Part shown: positions 49,464-58,120 of the stretch, one piece after another
Layout: each line of letters begins with the position of its first letter
How positions within the stretch are numbered: the stretch's first letter is position 1
Made by a program: the position numbers and the translations under genes
Notes under the pieces: model-generated
What the model was told of the DNA's origin: nothing
Database searches by the model: none
What the model saw: the letters and a program-made list of their open reading frames with translations, nothing else
Assembly (NCBI RefSeq): GCF_000381265.1
Contig: NZ_KB906255.1
Coordinates: forward strand, 232,495 to 296,494
Direction of reading: 5' to 3'
Length of the DNA: 64,000 nucleotides
Origin: Curvibacter lanceolatus ATCC 14669
GTDB lineage: Bacteria > Pseudomonadota > Gammaproteobacteria > Burkholderiales > Burkholderiaceae_C

Positions 49464-50366
49464 ATGTCCGAGCCCTTGCAAGCCCTGCGTTCACCCGAGT
49501 CCTGGGTGGGCCTGGGCTGGCGCCAGCCCCACTATGCCGAGCTGCTGCAAGGCGCGCCTGCCCCGGGCTTTCTTGAGGTTCACTCGGAGAACTTCTTCGG
49601 CGCCGGGGGCGCCGCGCTCGGGGTGCTGATGCAGGCCCGCGAGCAACACCCCATCAGCCTGCACGGGGTGGGCCTGTCGCTGGGCTCGGCCGTGGGGCTG
49701 GACCCCTGGCATCTGGACCAGTTGGCCGAGTTGGTGGCGCGCGTCGATCCGGTGCGTGTCAGCGACCACGCCAGTTTTTCACGCGGGGGCCTGCGCGGCC
49801 AGACCGTGCATGCCGCCGATCTGCTTCCCGTGCCCTGGACCACCGAATCCCTGAACTTGATGGCCAGCCATGTGCAGCAGGTGCAAGACCGGCTGCGCCG
49901 CCCGCTGGCGGTCGAGAACCTGTCGGCCTACCTGAGCTGGGCTGACCATGATTTTTCTGAAGTGCAGTTCCTCGTCGAATTGGCCCGGCGCACCGGTTGC
50001 GGCTTGCTGGTCGATCTGAACAACCTGCACGTCAATGCCCGCAACGCCTGGCGCCGCCGCCACGGTGCCCAGGTGCCGGAGCCCCTTGAGGGTCTGCTGG
50101 AGGTCTCCCGGGCCTGGCTTGATGCGGTGCCCGCCGAGTGCGTGGCCGAGATCCACCTGGCCGGCCATGCCGACACCGGCGAATGGCTGATCGACGACCA
50201 TGGCAGCCCGACCAGTGAGCCTGTCTGGGCGCTGTACCGGTACGCCGTGTCGCGCTGGGGCCCGCGCCCCACCCTGATTGAATGGGACACCGATCTGCCG
50301 CCCTGGGCGGTGCTGATGGACCAGGCCCGGCAGGCTGCAGGCGCATTGGCGGAGTGTGCCCCATGA
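49464..50366 (+). CDS. bufB: BufB, multinuclear iron oxidative (MNIO, former DUF692) enzyme
   Basis: A 300-residue TIM-barrel enzyme of the MNIO family, which uses two or three iron ions to modify cysteine residues of a peptide substrate. Metal-binding family motifs are present: [52 protein letters not shown]. The ATG at 49464 is preceded by AGGAG; an upstream in-frame extension would overlap bufA1. It should act on BufA1, and BufC is its usual partner. The stop overlaps the bufC start (ATGA 50363-50366). Confidence 0.92.
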   Translation: MSEPLQALRSPESWVGLGWRQPHYAELLQGAPAPGFLEVHSENFFGAGGAALGVLMQAREQHPISLHGVGLSLGSAVGLDPWHLDQLAELVARVDPVRVSDHASFSRGGLRGQTVHAADLLPVPWTTESLNLMASHVQQVQDRLRRPLAVENLSAYLSWADHDFSEVQFLVELARRTGCGLLVDLNNLHVNARNAWRRRHGAQVPEPLEGLLEVSRAWLDAVPAECVAEIHLAGHADTGEWLIDDHGSPTSEPVWALYRYAVSRWGPRPTLIEWDTDLPPWAVLMDQARQAAGALAECAP

Positions 50367-51151
50367 GCGAGACCCTGCTGGAGCAGCAAGCGGCGCTGCT
50401 GGCCGCGCTGTGGTCGCCCGCCACCGCGGTGCCCTTGGGTGAAGCGGGTTTGCCGGCCTACCAACGCAACGCCCGGGCTGTGGCCGAGCGCGCCCTGGCG
50501 GCCGCCTACCCCGTGCTGCGCCAATGCGTGGGCGAAGCCACCTTGGCGGCCCTGGCCCGTGACCATTGGCTGGACTGCCCGCCCCTGCGCGGCGACCTGG
50601 CCTGGTGGGGGGCTGAATTGCCCGACTGGCTGCGCCGTCTGGGGCCCGAGCATGAACTGCCGGCCTGGTTGCCTGAGTTGGCCCGGGCCGAATGGGTGTT
50701 GCACCAACTGGCCACCGCAGCTGACGCCCTGCCCGAGCCCGGCACGCTGGCGCGCCTGGTACAGGAAGACCCCGATCAGCTGCGCCTGGAGCTGCCCGCA
50801 GGCACCCAGGTGCTGGCTTTCGAGGCGGCGGTGATTTCTGTCCTGTTGGCCCATGGCCCTGGCGATGAAGGCGCTGAGCCGGCGGCCCAGGCGCTGCAGG
50901 CCGCCGGCCAGCGCCTGCAGGCGGGCGAGGCCGAACTTGCCGTGTTCTGGCGCCAGGGCTGGCGCCCGCGCGTGCGCCTGATCGATGCGGCCGAAGCTGC
51001 CTGGCTGCAGGCCCTGCACACCCAGCCCAGCCTGGGCGCGGCCATGCAGTGGCTGGAGGCGCACCATCCCGGGCTGGACCTGGGGGCCTGGCTGCCAGAG
51101 GCCGTCACGCAAGGCCTGTTGTTGGCTGTGCGCGATGCCATTCCCCGCTGA
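50363..51151 (+). CDS. bufC: BufC, substrate-recognition partner of MNIO (DUF2063)
   Basis: A 262-residue protein starting [19 protein letters not shown], the typical DUF2063 N-terminal helix region. It continues with [35 protein letters not shown]. Members pair with MNIO enzymes and bind the precursor peptide. The first half is helical; the second half (about 130-260) is less conserved. Coupled to bufB by a four-base overlap. Confidence 0.88.
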   Translation: MSETLLEQQAALLAALWSPATAVPLGEAGLPAYQRNARAVAERALAAAYPVLRQCVGEATLAALARDHWLDCPPLRGDLAWWGAELPDWLRRLGPEHELPAWLPELARAEWVLHQLATAADALPEPGTLARLVQEDPDQLRLELPAGTQVLAFEAAVISVLLAHGPGDEGAEPAAQALQAAGQRLQAGEAELAVFWRQGWRPRVRLIDAAEAAWLQALHTQPSLGAAMQWLEAHHPGLDLGAWLPEAVTQGLLLAVRDAIPR

Positions 51152-51174
51152 ACAACGATGCCACGGAGATTTTC

Positions 51175-51627
51175 ATGACCCCCACCAGCCACCCGATCCT
51201 GAAGCCCTACGCCTTGCTGGTGGGGGGGCTGGATGCCCTGCAGCCCGTGGCCGCCTTGCTGGCCCGCCTCTATGTGGCTCAGGTGTTCTTTTTGTCTGGC
51301 CTCACCAAGCTGCGTGATTGGGACATCACGCTGGCCTTGTTCCAGGACGAGTACCACGTGCCCTTGTTGCCACCGGCCCTGGCGGCCGTGATGGGCACGG
51401 CTGGCGAGGTCGGGCTGCCGGTGCTGCTGGTGCTGGGTTTGGCCGGGCGTATCCCGGCGCTGGGCCTGCTGGTGGTGAACATCATGGCCGTGCTGTCTTT
51501 GTCCGAGATCTCGTCCGAGGCGCTGCAGGGCCATGTGTTCTGGGGCAGTCTGCTGGCCGCACTGGCGATTTTCGGCACCGGTCGCTGGTCCCTGGACGCG
51601 TTGTTGGCGCGCTGGTTTCAACGCTGA
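51175..51627 (+). CDS. DoxX family membrane protein
   Basis: A 150-residue protein with about four transmembrane helices and the DoxX-family opening LLARLYVAQVFFLSGLTKLRDWD. It is the fourth gene of the buf operon, 23 bp after bufC. DoxX-like genes frequently follow bufABC; the protein could act in quinone- or thiol-linked redox chemistry in the membrane, but its role is unproven. A terminator follows. Confidence 0.85.
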   Translation: MTPTSHPILKPYALLVGGLDALQPVAALLARLYVAQVFFLSGLTKLRDWDITLALFQDEYHVPLLPPALAAVMGTAGEVGLPVLLVLGLAGRIPALGLLVVNIMAVLSLSEISSEALQGHVFWGSLLAALAIFGTGRWSLDALLARWFQR

Positions 51628-51636
51628 CCACCCCAT

Positions 51637-51668
51637 GAAAAACGCGCCCCGTGAGGCGCGTTCATGAC
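51637..51668. terminator. Bidirectional terminator (doxX / amt)
   Basis: AACGCGCC (51641-51648) and GGCGCGTT (51655-51662) form an 8-bp stem with a six-base loop. An A-run on the left serves as the T-tract for amt on the minus strand; the right side is less T-rich. Confidence 0.65.
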
Positions 51669-51684
51669 GGGGCACCGCCGGCAA

Positions 51685-52887
51685 TTACCAGCTGGCCTCA
51701 CGGTCCGGGGTGGAGCGGATCTTGTGGATCGACAGGTCGGCGCCCTCGAACTCTTCCTCCTGCGACAGGCGCAGCCCCAGCGTGACCTTGAGCAGGCCAT
51801 AGACCACCAGGCCGCCCACGGCGGCCCACGCCACCCCCATGGCGGTGCCGATCAACTGGGCGCCCAGGCTCACGCCGCCCAGGCCGCCGAAGGCCTTGCT
51901 GCCGAACAGGCCGGCGGCCACGCCGCCCCAGGTGCCGCACAGGCCGTGCAGGGGCCACACGCCCAGCACGTCATCGATCTTCCACTTGTTCTGCGTCAGG
52001 GTGAACATCAGCACGAAGATCGTGCCGGCCACGGCGCCCACCACCAATGCCCCAAGTGGGTGCATCAGGTCCGAGCCGGCGCACACCGCCACCAGGCCGG
52101 CCAGCGGGCCGTTGTGCACAAAGCCCGGGTCGTTCTTGCCCAGCACCAGGGCCGCCAGCGTGCCGCCCACCATGGCCATCAGCGAGTTCACGGCCACCAG
52201 GCCCGAGATCTTGTCCAGGGTCTGGGCGCTCATCACGTTGAAGCCGAACCAGCCCACCACCAGAATCCAGGCCCCCAGCGCCAGAAACGGGATGTTCGAG
52301 GGCGGGTGGGCCGAAATGGCGCCGTCCTTGCGGTAGCGGTTGGCGCGCGAACCCAGCAGCACCACGGCCGGCAGGGCGATCCAGCCGCCCACCGCGTGCA
52401 CCACCACCGAGCCGGCAAAGTCGTGGAACTCCTCGCCCGTCAAGGCCTTGATCCAGGCCTGCACGCCAAAGTGCTGGTTCCAGGCGATGCCCTCGAAGAA
52501 GGGGTAGATGAAACCCACGATCACCGCGGTGGCGATCAACTGGGGCCAGAAGCGGGCGCGCTCGGCAATGCCGCCCGAGATGATGGCCGGGATGGCCGCG
52601 GCAAAGGTCAGCAAAAAGAAGAACTTCACCAGCTCATAGCCGTTCTTGGCGGCCAGTTCCTCCGCGCCCACAAAGAAGTGGGTGCCGTAGGCCACGCCGT
52701 AGCCCACCACGAAATACACCACCGTCGAAATCGAGAAATCCACCAGGATCTTCACCAGGGCATTGACCTGGTTTTTCTGCCGGACCGTGCCCAGCTCAAG
52801 AAAGGCAAAGCCGGCGTGCATGGCCAGAACCATCACGGCGCCCAGCAGGATGAACAAGGCGTCTGCGCCCTGTTTTAGTGCTTCCAT
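51685..52887 (-). CDS. amt: Ammonium transporter Amt
   Basis: A 400-residue ammonium channel (AmtB/Rh family) with about 11 helices. Start: MEALKQGADALFILLGAVMVLAMHAGFAFLELG. The twin-histidine pore is supported by FAGSVVVHAVGGW and GSDLMHPLGAL, and GFIYPFFEGIAWNQ and HGLCGTWGGVAAGLF are family signatures. There is no N-terminal signal extension as in E. coli AmtB. glnK, usually next to amtB, is absent here. A sigma-54 promoter upstream points to nitrogen control. Confidence 0.95.
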   Translation of the reverse strand: MEALKQGADALFILLGAVMVLAMHAGFAFLELGTVRQKNQVNALVKILVDFSISTVVYFVVGYGVAYGTHFFVGAEELAAKNGYELVKFFFLLTFAAAIPAIISGGIAERARFWPQLIATAVIVGFIYPFFEGIAWNQHFGVQAWIKALTGEEFHDFAGSVVVHAVGGWIALPAVVLLGSRANRYRKDGAISAHPPSNIPFLALGAWILVVGWFGFNVMSAQTLDKISGLVAVNSLMAMVGGTLAALVLGKNDPGFVHNGPLAGLVAVCAGSDLMHPLGALVVGAVAGTIFVLMFTLTQNKWKIDDVLGVWPLHGLCGTWGGVAAGLFGSKAFGGLGGVSLGAQLIGTAMGVAWAAVGGLVVYGLLKVTLGLRLSQEEEFEGADLSIHKIRSTPDREASW

Positions 52888-52958
52888 AGTGTCCTCGTGG
52901 AGAAAATGAACTGAAATGGTGCATTCGATCGTTTCACGAAGAATGCGCACCAGTAGTA

Positions 52959-52974
52959 AGCAATAAATGCGCCA
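52959..52974 (-). promoter_or_regulatory. Sigma-54 (RpoN) promoter of amt
   Basis: On the minus strand TGGCGC-N5-TTGCT, close to the RpoN consensus TGGCAC-N5-TTGCW with the invariant GG and GC correctly spaced. The transcript would start about 60 nt before the amt ATG. NtrC sites were not clearly identified. Confidence 0.65.
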
Positions 52975-53015
52975 TAACGGTGTTGTCTGCTTGATCGTGG
53001 TGCGCCTCCGTGCCC

Positions 53016-53044
53016 GGTGTGCCGATTCGGTGCATCGGCACACC
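53016..53044. repeat. 10-bp perfect inverted repeat
   Basis: GGTGTGCCGA (53016-53025) and TCGGCACACC (53035-53044) separated by 9 bp. There is no T-tract, so it is more likely an operator or enhancer than a terminator. The centre is about 80 bp upstream of the predicted amt start. Confidence 0.6.
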
Positions 53045-53082
53045 CTGCGGAGGGCCTTGCGGATTGGGTACACTGGCGCCCT

Positions 53083-53256
53083 GTTCAAGGGGGAGTAGCC
53101 TCCCTTCCGGGCCACAGCAGGCCCGCGAGAGGGGTTTGCGTCAACAGACTTGTGCACCGCCATCGAGGTGAGTGCCCATGGCGCAAACGGTCTGCGGACC
53201 TGGCGAGACCTTTGACTGCGCAGCCCCCGTTTTTGGCCGGGGGGTGCAGCGCAGTC
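53083..53256 (+). promoter_or_regulatory. yybP-ykoY manganese riboswitch
   Basis: Conserved yybP-ykoY elements in order: GGGGGAGTAG (53089-53098), a variable arm, CAACAGACT (53142-53150), and GCGAGACCTTTGAC (53203-53216). This is followed by a long hairpin (GACTGCGC 53214-53221 / GCGCAGTC 53249-53256, with inner CCCCCG/CGGGGG) that overlaps the last conserved segment and could be the expression platform. It controls the downstream UPF0016 Mn2+ exporter, the usual gene behind this riboswitch. Confidence 0.85.
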
Positions 53257-53289
53257 ATGGGTTTTGTCCGGCCGGAGTTCTGTTCCCCC

Positions 53290-53856
53290 ATGGAAGCCTT
53301 CCTCGTCTCCACTGGCATCGTCGCCCTCGCTGAAATGGGCGACAAGACGCAGCTGCTGTCGCTGGTCCTCGCCGCCCGTTTCCGCAAGCCCTGGCCCATC
53401 GTGCTGGGCATCTTCGTTGCCACCGTGGTCAACCACGGCCTGGCCGGTGCCGTGGGCTCGTGGGTCACCACCGTGCTCGGGCCGCAGTGGTTGCGCTGGA
53501 TTCTGGGCGCCTCGTTCATCGCCATGGCGGTGTGGATGCTGATCCCCGACAAGCTCGATGACGACGACACCGGCGGCGCCTCGCCCCGCCTGGGCATTTT
53601 CGGCACCACCGTGGTGGCCTTCTTCCTGGCCGAAATGGGCGACAAGACCCAGATCGCCACCGTCATGCTGGCCGCGCAGTACCAGGCCTGGGCCGCGGTG
53701 GTGGCGGGCACCACCCTGGGCATGATGCTGGCCAACGCCCCGGTGGTCTGGCTGGGGGACCGCCTCACGCGGCGGGTGCCCCTGCGGGTGGTGCATCTGG
53801 TGTCGGCCCTGATCTTTGCCGTGTTGGGTGGGCTGGCGCTGTTCGCCCCGGCATGA
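53290..53856 (+). CDS. mneA: Mn2+ exporter, UPF0016/GDT1 family
   Basis: A 188-residue inner-membrane protein with six helices and two copies of the family motif, LAEMGDKTQLL (about residues 14-24) and LAEMGDKTQIA (about 118-128). This is the repeated ExGDK(T/R) signature of the GDT1/TMEM165 cation exporters. The start at 53290 puts the first helix at the N-terminus; an ATG at 53257 adds 11 residues. The manganese-riboswitch leader supports an Mn2+-export role. Confidence 0.93.
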   Translation: MEAFLVSTGIVALAEMGDKTQLLSLVLAARFRKPWPIVLGIFVATVVNHGLAGAVGSWVTTVLGPQWLRWILGASFIAMAVWMLIPDKLDDDDTGGASPRLGIFGTTVVAFFLAEMGDKTQIATVMLAAQYQAWAAVVAGTTLGMMLANAPVVWLGDRLTRRVPLRVVHLVSALIFAVLGGLALFAPA

Positions 53857-53901
53857 CGCATGAGAGGTGCTCCTTGCTATACTTCGGCCACCTGTTCACA
53901 G

Positions 53902-53970
53902 GGCGCCGATTTGATTCCAGCTTGCGGGCGCCGAAACCACCGTGTTTCGAAATTCAGCTAAAGACAGATA
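53902..53970 (+). promoter_or_regulatory. SAM-II/SAM-V-like riboswitch of metX
   Basis: A hairpin with arms GGCGCC (53902-53907) and GGCGCC (53927-53932) encloses GATTTGATTCC. A small stem GAAAC (53933-53937) / GTTTC (53944-53948) and GCTAAAG (53957-53963) follow. The order 'stem, GATTT..CC, then GCTAAAG pairing back' matches the SAM-II pseudoknot family; the extra stem resembles the long-loop (SAM-V) form. An intrinsic terminator follows directly. metX is a typical target. Confidence 0.7.
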
Positions 53971-53975
53971 GGCTC

Positions 53976-54009
53976 AACCCGGTCTCGTTTTTGGCGAACC
54001 GGGTTTTTT
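53976..54009 (+). terminator. Attenuator terminator in metX leader
   Basis: AACCCGGT (53976-53983) pairs with ACCGGGTT (53998-54005), followed by a T-run to 54009. It ends 6 bp before the metX ATG, so premature termination would cut off metX. Confidence 0.85.
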
Positions 54010-54015
54010 GTTGCC

Positions 54016-55152
54016 ATGAGTTTTCTAGCCACACCTCAGTTCATGACCTTCGAGGCCCCGCTGCCCCTGCAAAGCGGCGCCTCGATACGCGATTACACCC
54101 TCGCCTACGAGACCTACGGCACGCTGAACGCCGAGCGCTCCAACGCCGTGCTGATCTGCCATGCCCTCAATGCCTCGCACCACGTGGCGGGTGTCTATGA
54201 AGGCCAGCCCAAGTCTGAAGGCTGGTGGGACAACATGATCGGCCCGGGCAAGCCGGTGGACACCAACCGTTACTTTGTGATCGGCGTGAACAACCTGGGC
54301 TCTTGCTTCGGCAGCACCGGGCCCATGCACACCCACCCCGACACCGGCCGCATCTATGGCGCCGATTTCCCCGTGGTCACGGTCGAGGACTGGGTCAATG
54401 CCCAGGCCCGGCTGCTCGATGCGCTGGGCATCCAGCAGCTGGCGGCGGTGATGGGCGGCAGCCTGGGCGGCATGCAGGCCCTGAGCTGGACCCTGCAGTA
54501 CCCCGATCGCATGCGCCACGCCGTGGTGGTGGCCAGCGCGCCCAACCTCAACGCCGAGAACATCGCCTTCAACGAAGTGGCGCGCCGCGCCATCGTCACC
54601 GACCCCGATTTCCACGGCGGGCACTTCTACGAGCACAACGTGGTGCCCAAGCGCGGCCTGCGCATCGCCCGCATGATCGGTCACATCACCTACCTCAGCG
54701 ACGATGTCATGAACGAGAAGTTCGGTCGCCAGCTGCGCGAGGCCGTGGTCGACAGCGCCACCGGCTACCGCTACTCGACCCAGGACGTCGAGTTCCAGAT
54801 CGAGAGCTACCTGCGCTACCAGGGCGACAAGTTCAGCGAGTACTTCGACGCCAACACCTACTTGCTGATCACCCGCGCGCTCGACTATTTCGACCCCGCC
54901 CGCTCGTTCGGCGGCAGCCTCAGTGCCGCGCTGGCGCAGGCGAAATGCCGCTTTCTGCTGGTCAGCTTCACCACCGACTGGCGCTTTTCGCCCCAGCGCA
55001 GCCGCGAGATCGTCAAGGGCCTGCTCGACAACCGCCGCGACGTCAGCTACGCCGAGATCGATGCGCCGCATGGCCACGATGCCTTCTTGCTCGAAGACCC
55101 GCGCTACCTCGATGTGGTGCGCGCCTATTTCAACCACAAGGTGCCGGCATGA
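54016..55152 (+). CDS. metX: Homoserine O-acyltransferase MetX
   Basis: First committed step of methionine synthesis: acylation of homoserine. The 378 residues form an alpha/beta-hydrolase with nucleophile elbow [13 protein letters not shown] and the catalytic PHGHDAFL histidine region; [12 protein letters not shown] is the family oxyanion/substrate segment. In betaproteobacteria MetX paired with MetW often uses succinyl-CoA (MetXS); acyl donor is not readable here. Overlaps metW (ATGA). Confidence 0.96.
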   Translation: MSFLATPQFMTFEAPLPLQSGASIRDYTLAYETYGTLNAERSNAVLICHALNASHHVAGVYEGQPKSEGWWDNMIGPGKPVDTNRYFVIGVNNLGSCFGSTGPMHTHPDTGRIYGADFPVVTVEDWVNAQARLLDALGIQQLAAVMGGSLGGMQALSWTLQYPDRMRHAVVVASAPNLNAENIAFNEVARRAIVTDPDFHGGHFYEHNVVPKRGLRIARMIGHITYLSDDVMNEKFGRQLREAVVDSATGYRYSTQDVEFQIESYLRYQGDKFSEYFDANTYLLITRALDYFDPARSFGGSLSAALAQAKCRFLLVSFTTDWRFSPQRSREIVKGLLDNRRDVSYAEIDAPHGHDAFLLEDPRYLDVVRAYFNHKVPA

Positions 55153-55733
55153 GCGACGCCCACAACCTCCAAAGCATTGCCGCCCTGGTGCCCCGCGGCG
55201 CCCGCGTGCTCGACCTGGGCTGCGGTGACGGCGCCCTGCTCGATGTGCTGCAGCGCGAGCGTGGCTGCACCGGCTACGGCATCGAGATCGCCGACGCCAA
55301 CGTGCTGGCCTGCGTCAAGCGCGGCGTCAACGTGATCCAGCTCAACCTTGACGAGGGGCTGTCGATGTTCGACGACGCCTCGTTCGACGTGGTGCTGCAG
55401 ATCGACACCCTGCAGCACCTGCGCAATGCCGAGGTGATGCTGCGCGAGACCGCCCGCGTGGGCAAGACCGGCATCGTGGCCTTCCCCAACTTCGCGCACT
55501 GGCCCAACCGCCTGAGTGTGCTGCGCGGGCGCATGCCGGTCACCAAGCGCCTGCCCTATCAGTGGTACGACACGCCCAACATCCGCGTGGGCACCTTTGC
55601 CGACTTCATCGACCTGGCACACAAGAACGCACTGCGCATCGTCGACAGCTTCGGCCTGGAGCAGGGGCGCGAAGTGCGCTGGATGCCCAACGCGCGGGCC
55701 GGAACGGCTGTTTTCAAGTTCGTGCGGGCCTGA
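55149..55733 (+). CDS. metW: Methionine biosynthesis protein MetW
   Basis: A 194-residue Rossmann-fold protein of the methyltransferase type: [45 protein letters not shown]. MetW is required with MetX for homoserine acylation in several proteobacteria. Its start overlaps the metX stop by four bases (55149-55152), so the two are translationally coupled and share the riboswitch. Confidence 0.95.
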   Translation: MSDAHNLQSIAALVPRGARVLDLGCGDGALLDVLQRERGCTGYGIEIADANVLACVKRGVNVIQLNLDEGLSMFDDASFDVVLQIDTLQHLRNAEVMLRETARVGKTGIVAFPNFAHWPNRLSVLRGRMPVTKRLPYQWYDTPNIRVGTFADFIDLAHKNALRIVDSFGLEQGREVRWMPNARAGTAVFKFVRA

Positions 55734-55794
55734 GTCGGGGCCGTTGTCGGGCCGGGTAAACCGCAGCCCGCAAGGGCAGCGGCCTGGGCTAAAG

Positions 55795-55806
55795 TTGTAC
55801 GATCAA
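55795..55806 (+). promoter_or_regulatory. Candidate operator 1 for FadR-family regulator
   Basis: TTGTACGATCAA lies 45 bp before the regulator's start codon. It shares the TTGTAYGATMA core with a site before the MFS gene at 56676, which suggests autoregulation and control of the operon by the GntR/FadR-type protein. Confidence 0.45.
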
Positions 55807-55850
55807 TTTTCCTCTCCACGCTTTTTCTCCACGCCCAAGGCGCTCTGCCC

Positions 55851-56627
55851 ATGACCCCCCAGTTCCAGACCATCACCCCCGGCGCCCGCCTGTCCGACCG
55901 GGTGGCCGAGGCGCTGGCGGCCGAGATCCGGGCCGGGCGGCTGGCGGTGGGGGCCAAGCTGCCCACCGAGGCGGTGCTGGTGGCGCAGTTCGCCGTCAGC
56001 CGCACCGTGGTGCGCGAGGCGGTGTCGCGCCTCAAGTCGCTGGGTCTGGTCGATTCGCGCCAGGGCAGCGGCGTGTATGTGCGCGAAAAGTCCTTCCAGC
56101 CGCTCAATTTCGATGCCCGTCATGCCGTCTCCAAGAGCGCCGTGGTGCAGATGGCCGAGGTGCGCCGGGCCCTGGAGGCCGAGGTGGCCGGCCTGGCCGC
56201 CGAGCGCCGCACCCCGGACGACGTGCTGCGTGTGCAACAGGCCATCGAGGCCCTGGATGCTGCGGTGCGGGCCGGCGGCGATGGCGTCAATGAAGACGTG
56301 CTGTTCCACCGCGCCATCGCAGACGCGGCACGCAACCCCTTCCTGATCGGCACGCTGGAGTACCTGAGCCAGTTCCTGCGCGGCGCCACCCAGGTCACCC
56401 GCGCCAACGAGGCGCGCCGCGCCGACTTTGCCCGCGAGGTGGCTGAAGAGCACCAGCGCATCTGGCGCGCCATCGAGGCCGGCGACCCCCCGGCGGCCCG
56501 CGCCGCCGCGGCCGGCCACATGGACAACGCCATCCGTCGCATCGAGCAGGCCGACCCCGCCTTCTGGCAGCAGCAGGGCCAGGCGCTGGCCGAGCCACTG
56601 ATCAAGGCGCTGACACCGCAGGCCTGA
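55851..56627 (+). CDS. GntR/FadR-family transcriptional regulator
   Basis: 258 residues: an N-terminal winged HTH (RVAEALAAEIRAGRLAVGAKLPTEAVLVAQFAVSRTVVREAVSRLKSLGLVDSRQGSGVYV) followed by an FCD-type helical effector domain (about 90-240; AEVRRALEAEVAGLAAE, HRAIADAARN, EEHQRIWRAIEAGD). It probably responds to a threonate/erythronate pathway intermediate and controls the MFS-ltnD-denD-otnKCI genes. The effector is inferred. Confidence 0.9.
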   Translation: MTPQFQTITPGARLSDRVAEALAAEIRAGRLAVGAKLPTEAVLVAQFAVSRTVVREAVSRLKSLGLVDSRQGSGVYVREKSFQPLNFDARHAVSKSAVVQMAEVRRALEAEVAGLAAERRTPDDVLRVQQAIEALDAAVRAGGDGVNEDVLFHRAIADAARNPFLIGTLEYLSQFLRGATQVTRANEARRADFAREVAEEHQRIWRAIEAGDPPAARAAAAGHMDNAIRRIEQADPAFWQQQGQALAEPLIKALTPQA

Positions 56628-56675
56628 GGGCCCTGATTCCCAGGGTAAACCCTTGTCTTTGAGCTTCGCTTAAAT

Positions 56676-56686
56676 TTGTATGATAA
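56676..56686 (+). promoter_or_regulatory. Candidate operator 2 for FadR-family regulator
   Basis: TTGTATGATAA, 72 bp before the MFS importer's start codon. It shares the TTGTAYGATMA core with operator 1. Confidence 0.45.
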
Positions 56687-56757
56687 CCATATGAATAACG
56701 CCGAGGGGTGATCCTGCCCGCTGCAGCCCGGCGTTACAACCAAGGAAGACAACCCTC

Positions 56758-58071
56758 ATGACCGCCCAAACCCTGGCTGGCGCCACCGCTGCGCCGCCCG
56801 ATCTCGAACGTCAGACCTACGCCAAAGTGTTCTGGCGCCTGGTGCCCTTTCTCATGCTGTGCTACGTCGTGGCCTACCTGGACCGCGTCAACGTGGGCTT
56901 TGCCAAGCTCCAGATGGCGCAGGACCTGGGCTTCAGTGAAACCGTGTTCGGCCTGGGCGCCGGCATCTTCTTTCTGGGCTACTTCCTGTTCGAGGTGCCC
57001 AGCAACATCCTGATGAGCAAGGTGGGCGCGCGCATCTGGATCGCCCGCATCATGATCACCTGGGGCCTGCTCTCGGCAGCCTTTCTGTTCGTCAAGACGC
57101 CCACCCAGTTCTATGTGCTGCGCTTTCTGCTCGGCCTGGCCGAGGCGGGCTTCTACCCTGGCGTGATCCTGTACCTCACGCTGTGGTACCCGGCGCACCG
57201 CCGCGCCAAGATCGTGGCGGTGTTCATGTCGGCCATTCCGGTGGCCGGCATCTTCGGCAACCCGCTGTCGGGCTGGATCATGGAGTCCTTCCACCAGGTG
57301 TCCTCGCTCAGCGGCTGGCAATGGATGTTTGTCATCGAGGCCGTGCCCGCCCTGGTGATCGGCCTGGCCGTGCTGGCCTACCTGGACAACAACGTGGCCG
57401 AGGCCAAGTGGCTCAGCCCCGAGCAAAAGCGCCTGCTGCAGCACGAGATCGACCTCGATCAAGCCCATGGCAGCAAGGGCCCGCACACCGTGGCCGCGGT
57501 CTTCACCGACGCCCGCATCTGGTGGATGGCTGCCATCTACTTCGCCTTCGTGATGGGCCAGTACGCCCTCACCTTCTGGCTGCCCACCCTGGTCAAGGCC
57601 ACCGGCGTCAAAGGCAACTTCAACATCGGCCTGCTCAGCGCCATCCCCTTCCTGTGCGCCATCGTGGCCATGAACCTGTTTGGCCGCAGCGCCGACAGCA
57701 AGCGCGAGCGCCGCTGGCACCTGATCATCCCGGCCCTGATGGGCGCCGTGGGCTTTGCCGTGGCCGCCTCGTTTGCCGACAACACGGTTGTCTCGCTGGT
57801 CTTCCTGTCGCTGGCCGCGGCCGGCGTGCTGACCTGCGCGCCGCTGTTCTGGTCGCTGCCCACCGCCTTCCTGTCGGGCACGGCCGCCGCCGCCGGCATT
57901 GCCGCCATCAACTCGGTGGGCAACCTGGCCGGCTTTGCCAGCCCCTACCTGATCGGCTACCTGAAAGACCTGACCGGCAGCACCGCCATCGGCATGTATG
58001 TGCTGGCCGGCTCGCTGGTGGTGGGCGCCGTGCTGGTGTGGCTCACGCCCAAGCAACTGGTCAACCGCTGA
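56758..58071 (+). CDS. MFS transporter, anion:cation symporter type (ACS)
   Basis: A 437-residue 12-helix carrier of the ACS/tartrate-like group: YLDRVNVGFAKLQMAQDLGFSETVFGLGAGIFFLGYFLFEVPSN is the family start. The likely substrate is threonate or erythronate, given that the next genes catabolise four-carbon acid sugars. The gene order is regulator, transporter, then enzymes, in the same orientation. Confidence 0.9.
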   Translation: MTAQTLAGATAAPPDLERQTYAKVFWRLVPFLMLCYVVAYLDRVNVGFAKLQMAQDLGFSETVFGLGAGIFFLGYFLFEVPSNILMSKVGARIWIARIMITWGLLSAAFLFVKTPTQFYVLRFLLGLAEAGFYPGVILYLTLWYPAHRRAKIVAVFMSAIPVAGIFGNPLSGWIMESFHQVSSLSGWQWMFVIEAVPALVIGLAVLAYLDNNVAEAKWLSPEQKRLLQHEIDLDQAHGSKGPHTVAAVFTDARIWWMAAIYFAFVMGQYALTFWLPTLVKATGVKGNFNIGLLSAIPFLCAIVAMNLFGRSADSKRERRWHLIIPALMGAVGFAVAASFADNTVVSLVFLSLAAAGVLTCAPLFWSLPTAFLSGTAAAAGIAAINSVGNLAGFASPYLIGYLKDLTGSTAIGMYVLAGSLVVGAVLVWLTPKQLVNR

Positions 58072-58120
58072 GCCGAACTCTCTCAACCCCCATTCCAGAC
58101 CTCAAAAAAGTAACCTTCAC

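Larger units (their letters stand above)
52888..53289. other. Intergenic region amt / Mn exporter
   Basis: 402 bp without a gene. From left: the sigma-54 promoter for amt, a perfect 10-bp inverted repeat at 53016-53044, then the yybP-ykoY riboswitch and its expression platform leading into the exporter gene. It is a two-way regulatory region. Confidence 0.8.

Noticed and set aside
56734-58086. 450-codon minus-strand frame opposite the MFS importer
   Set aside because: Antisense shadow; the plus strand encodes a clear 12-helix ACS carrier.
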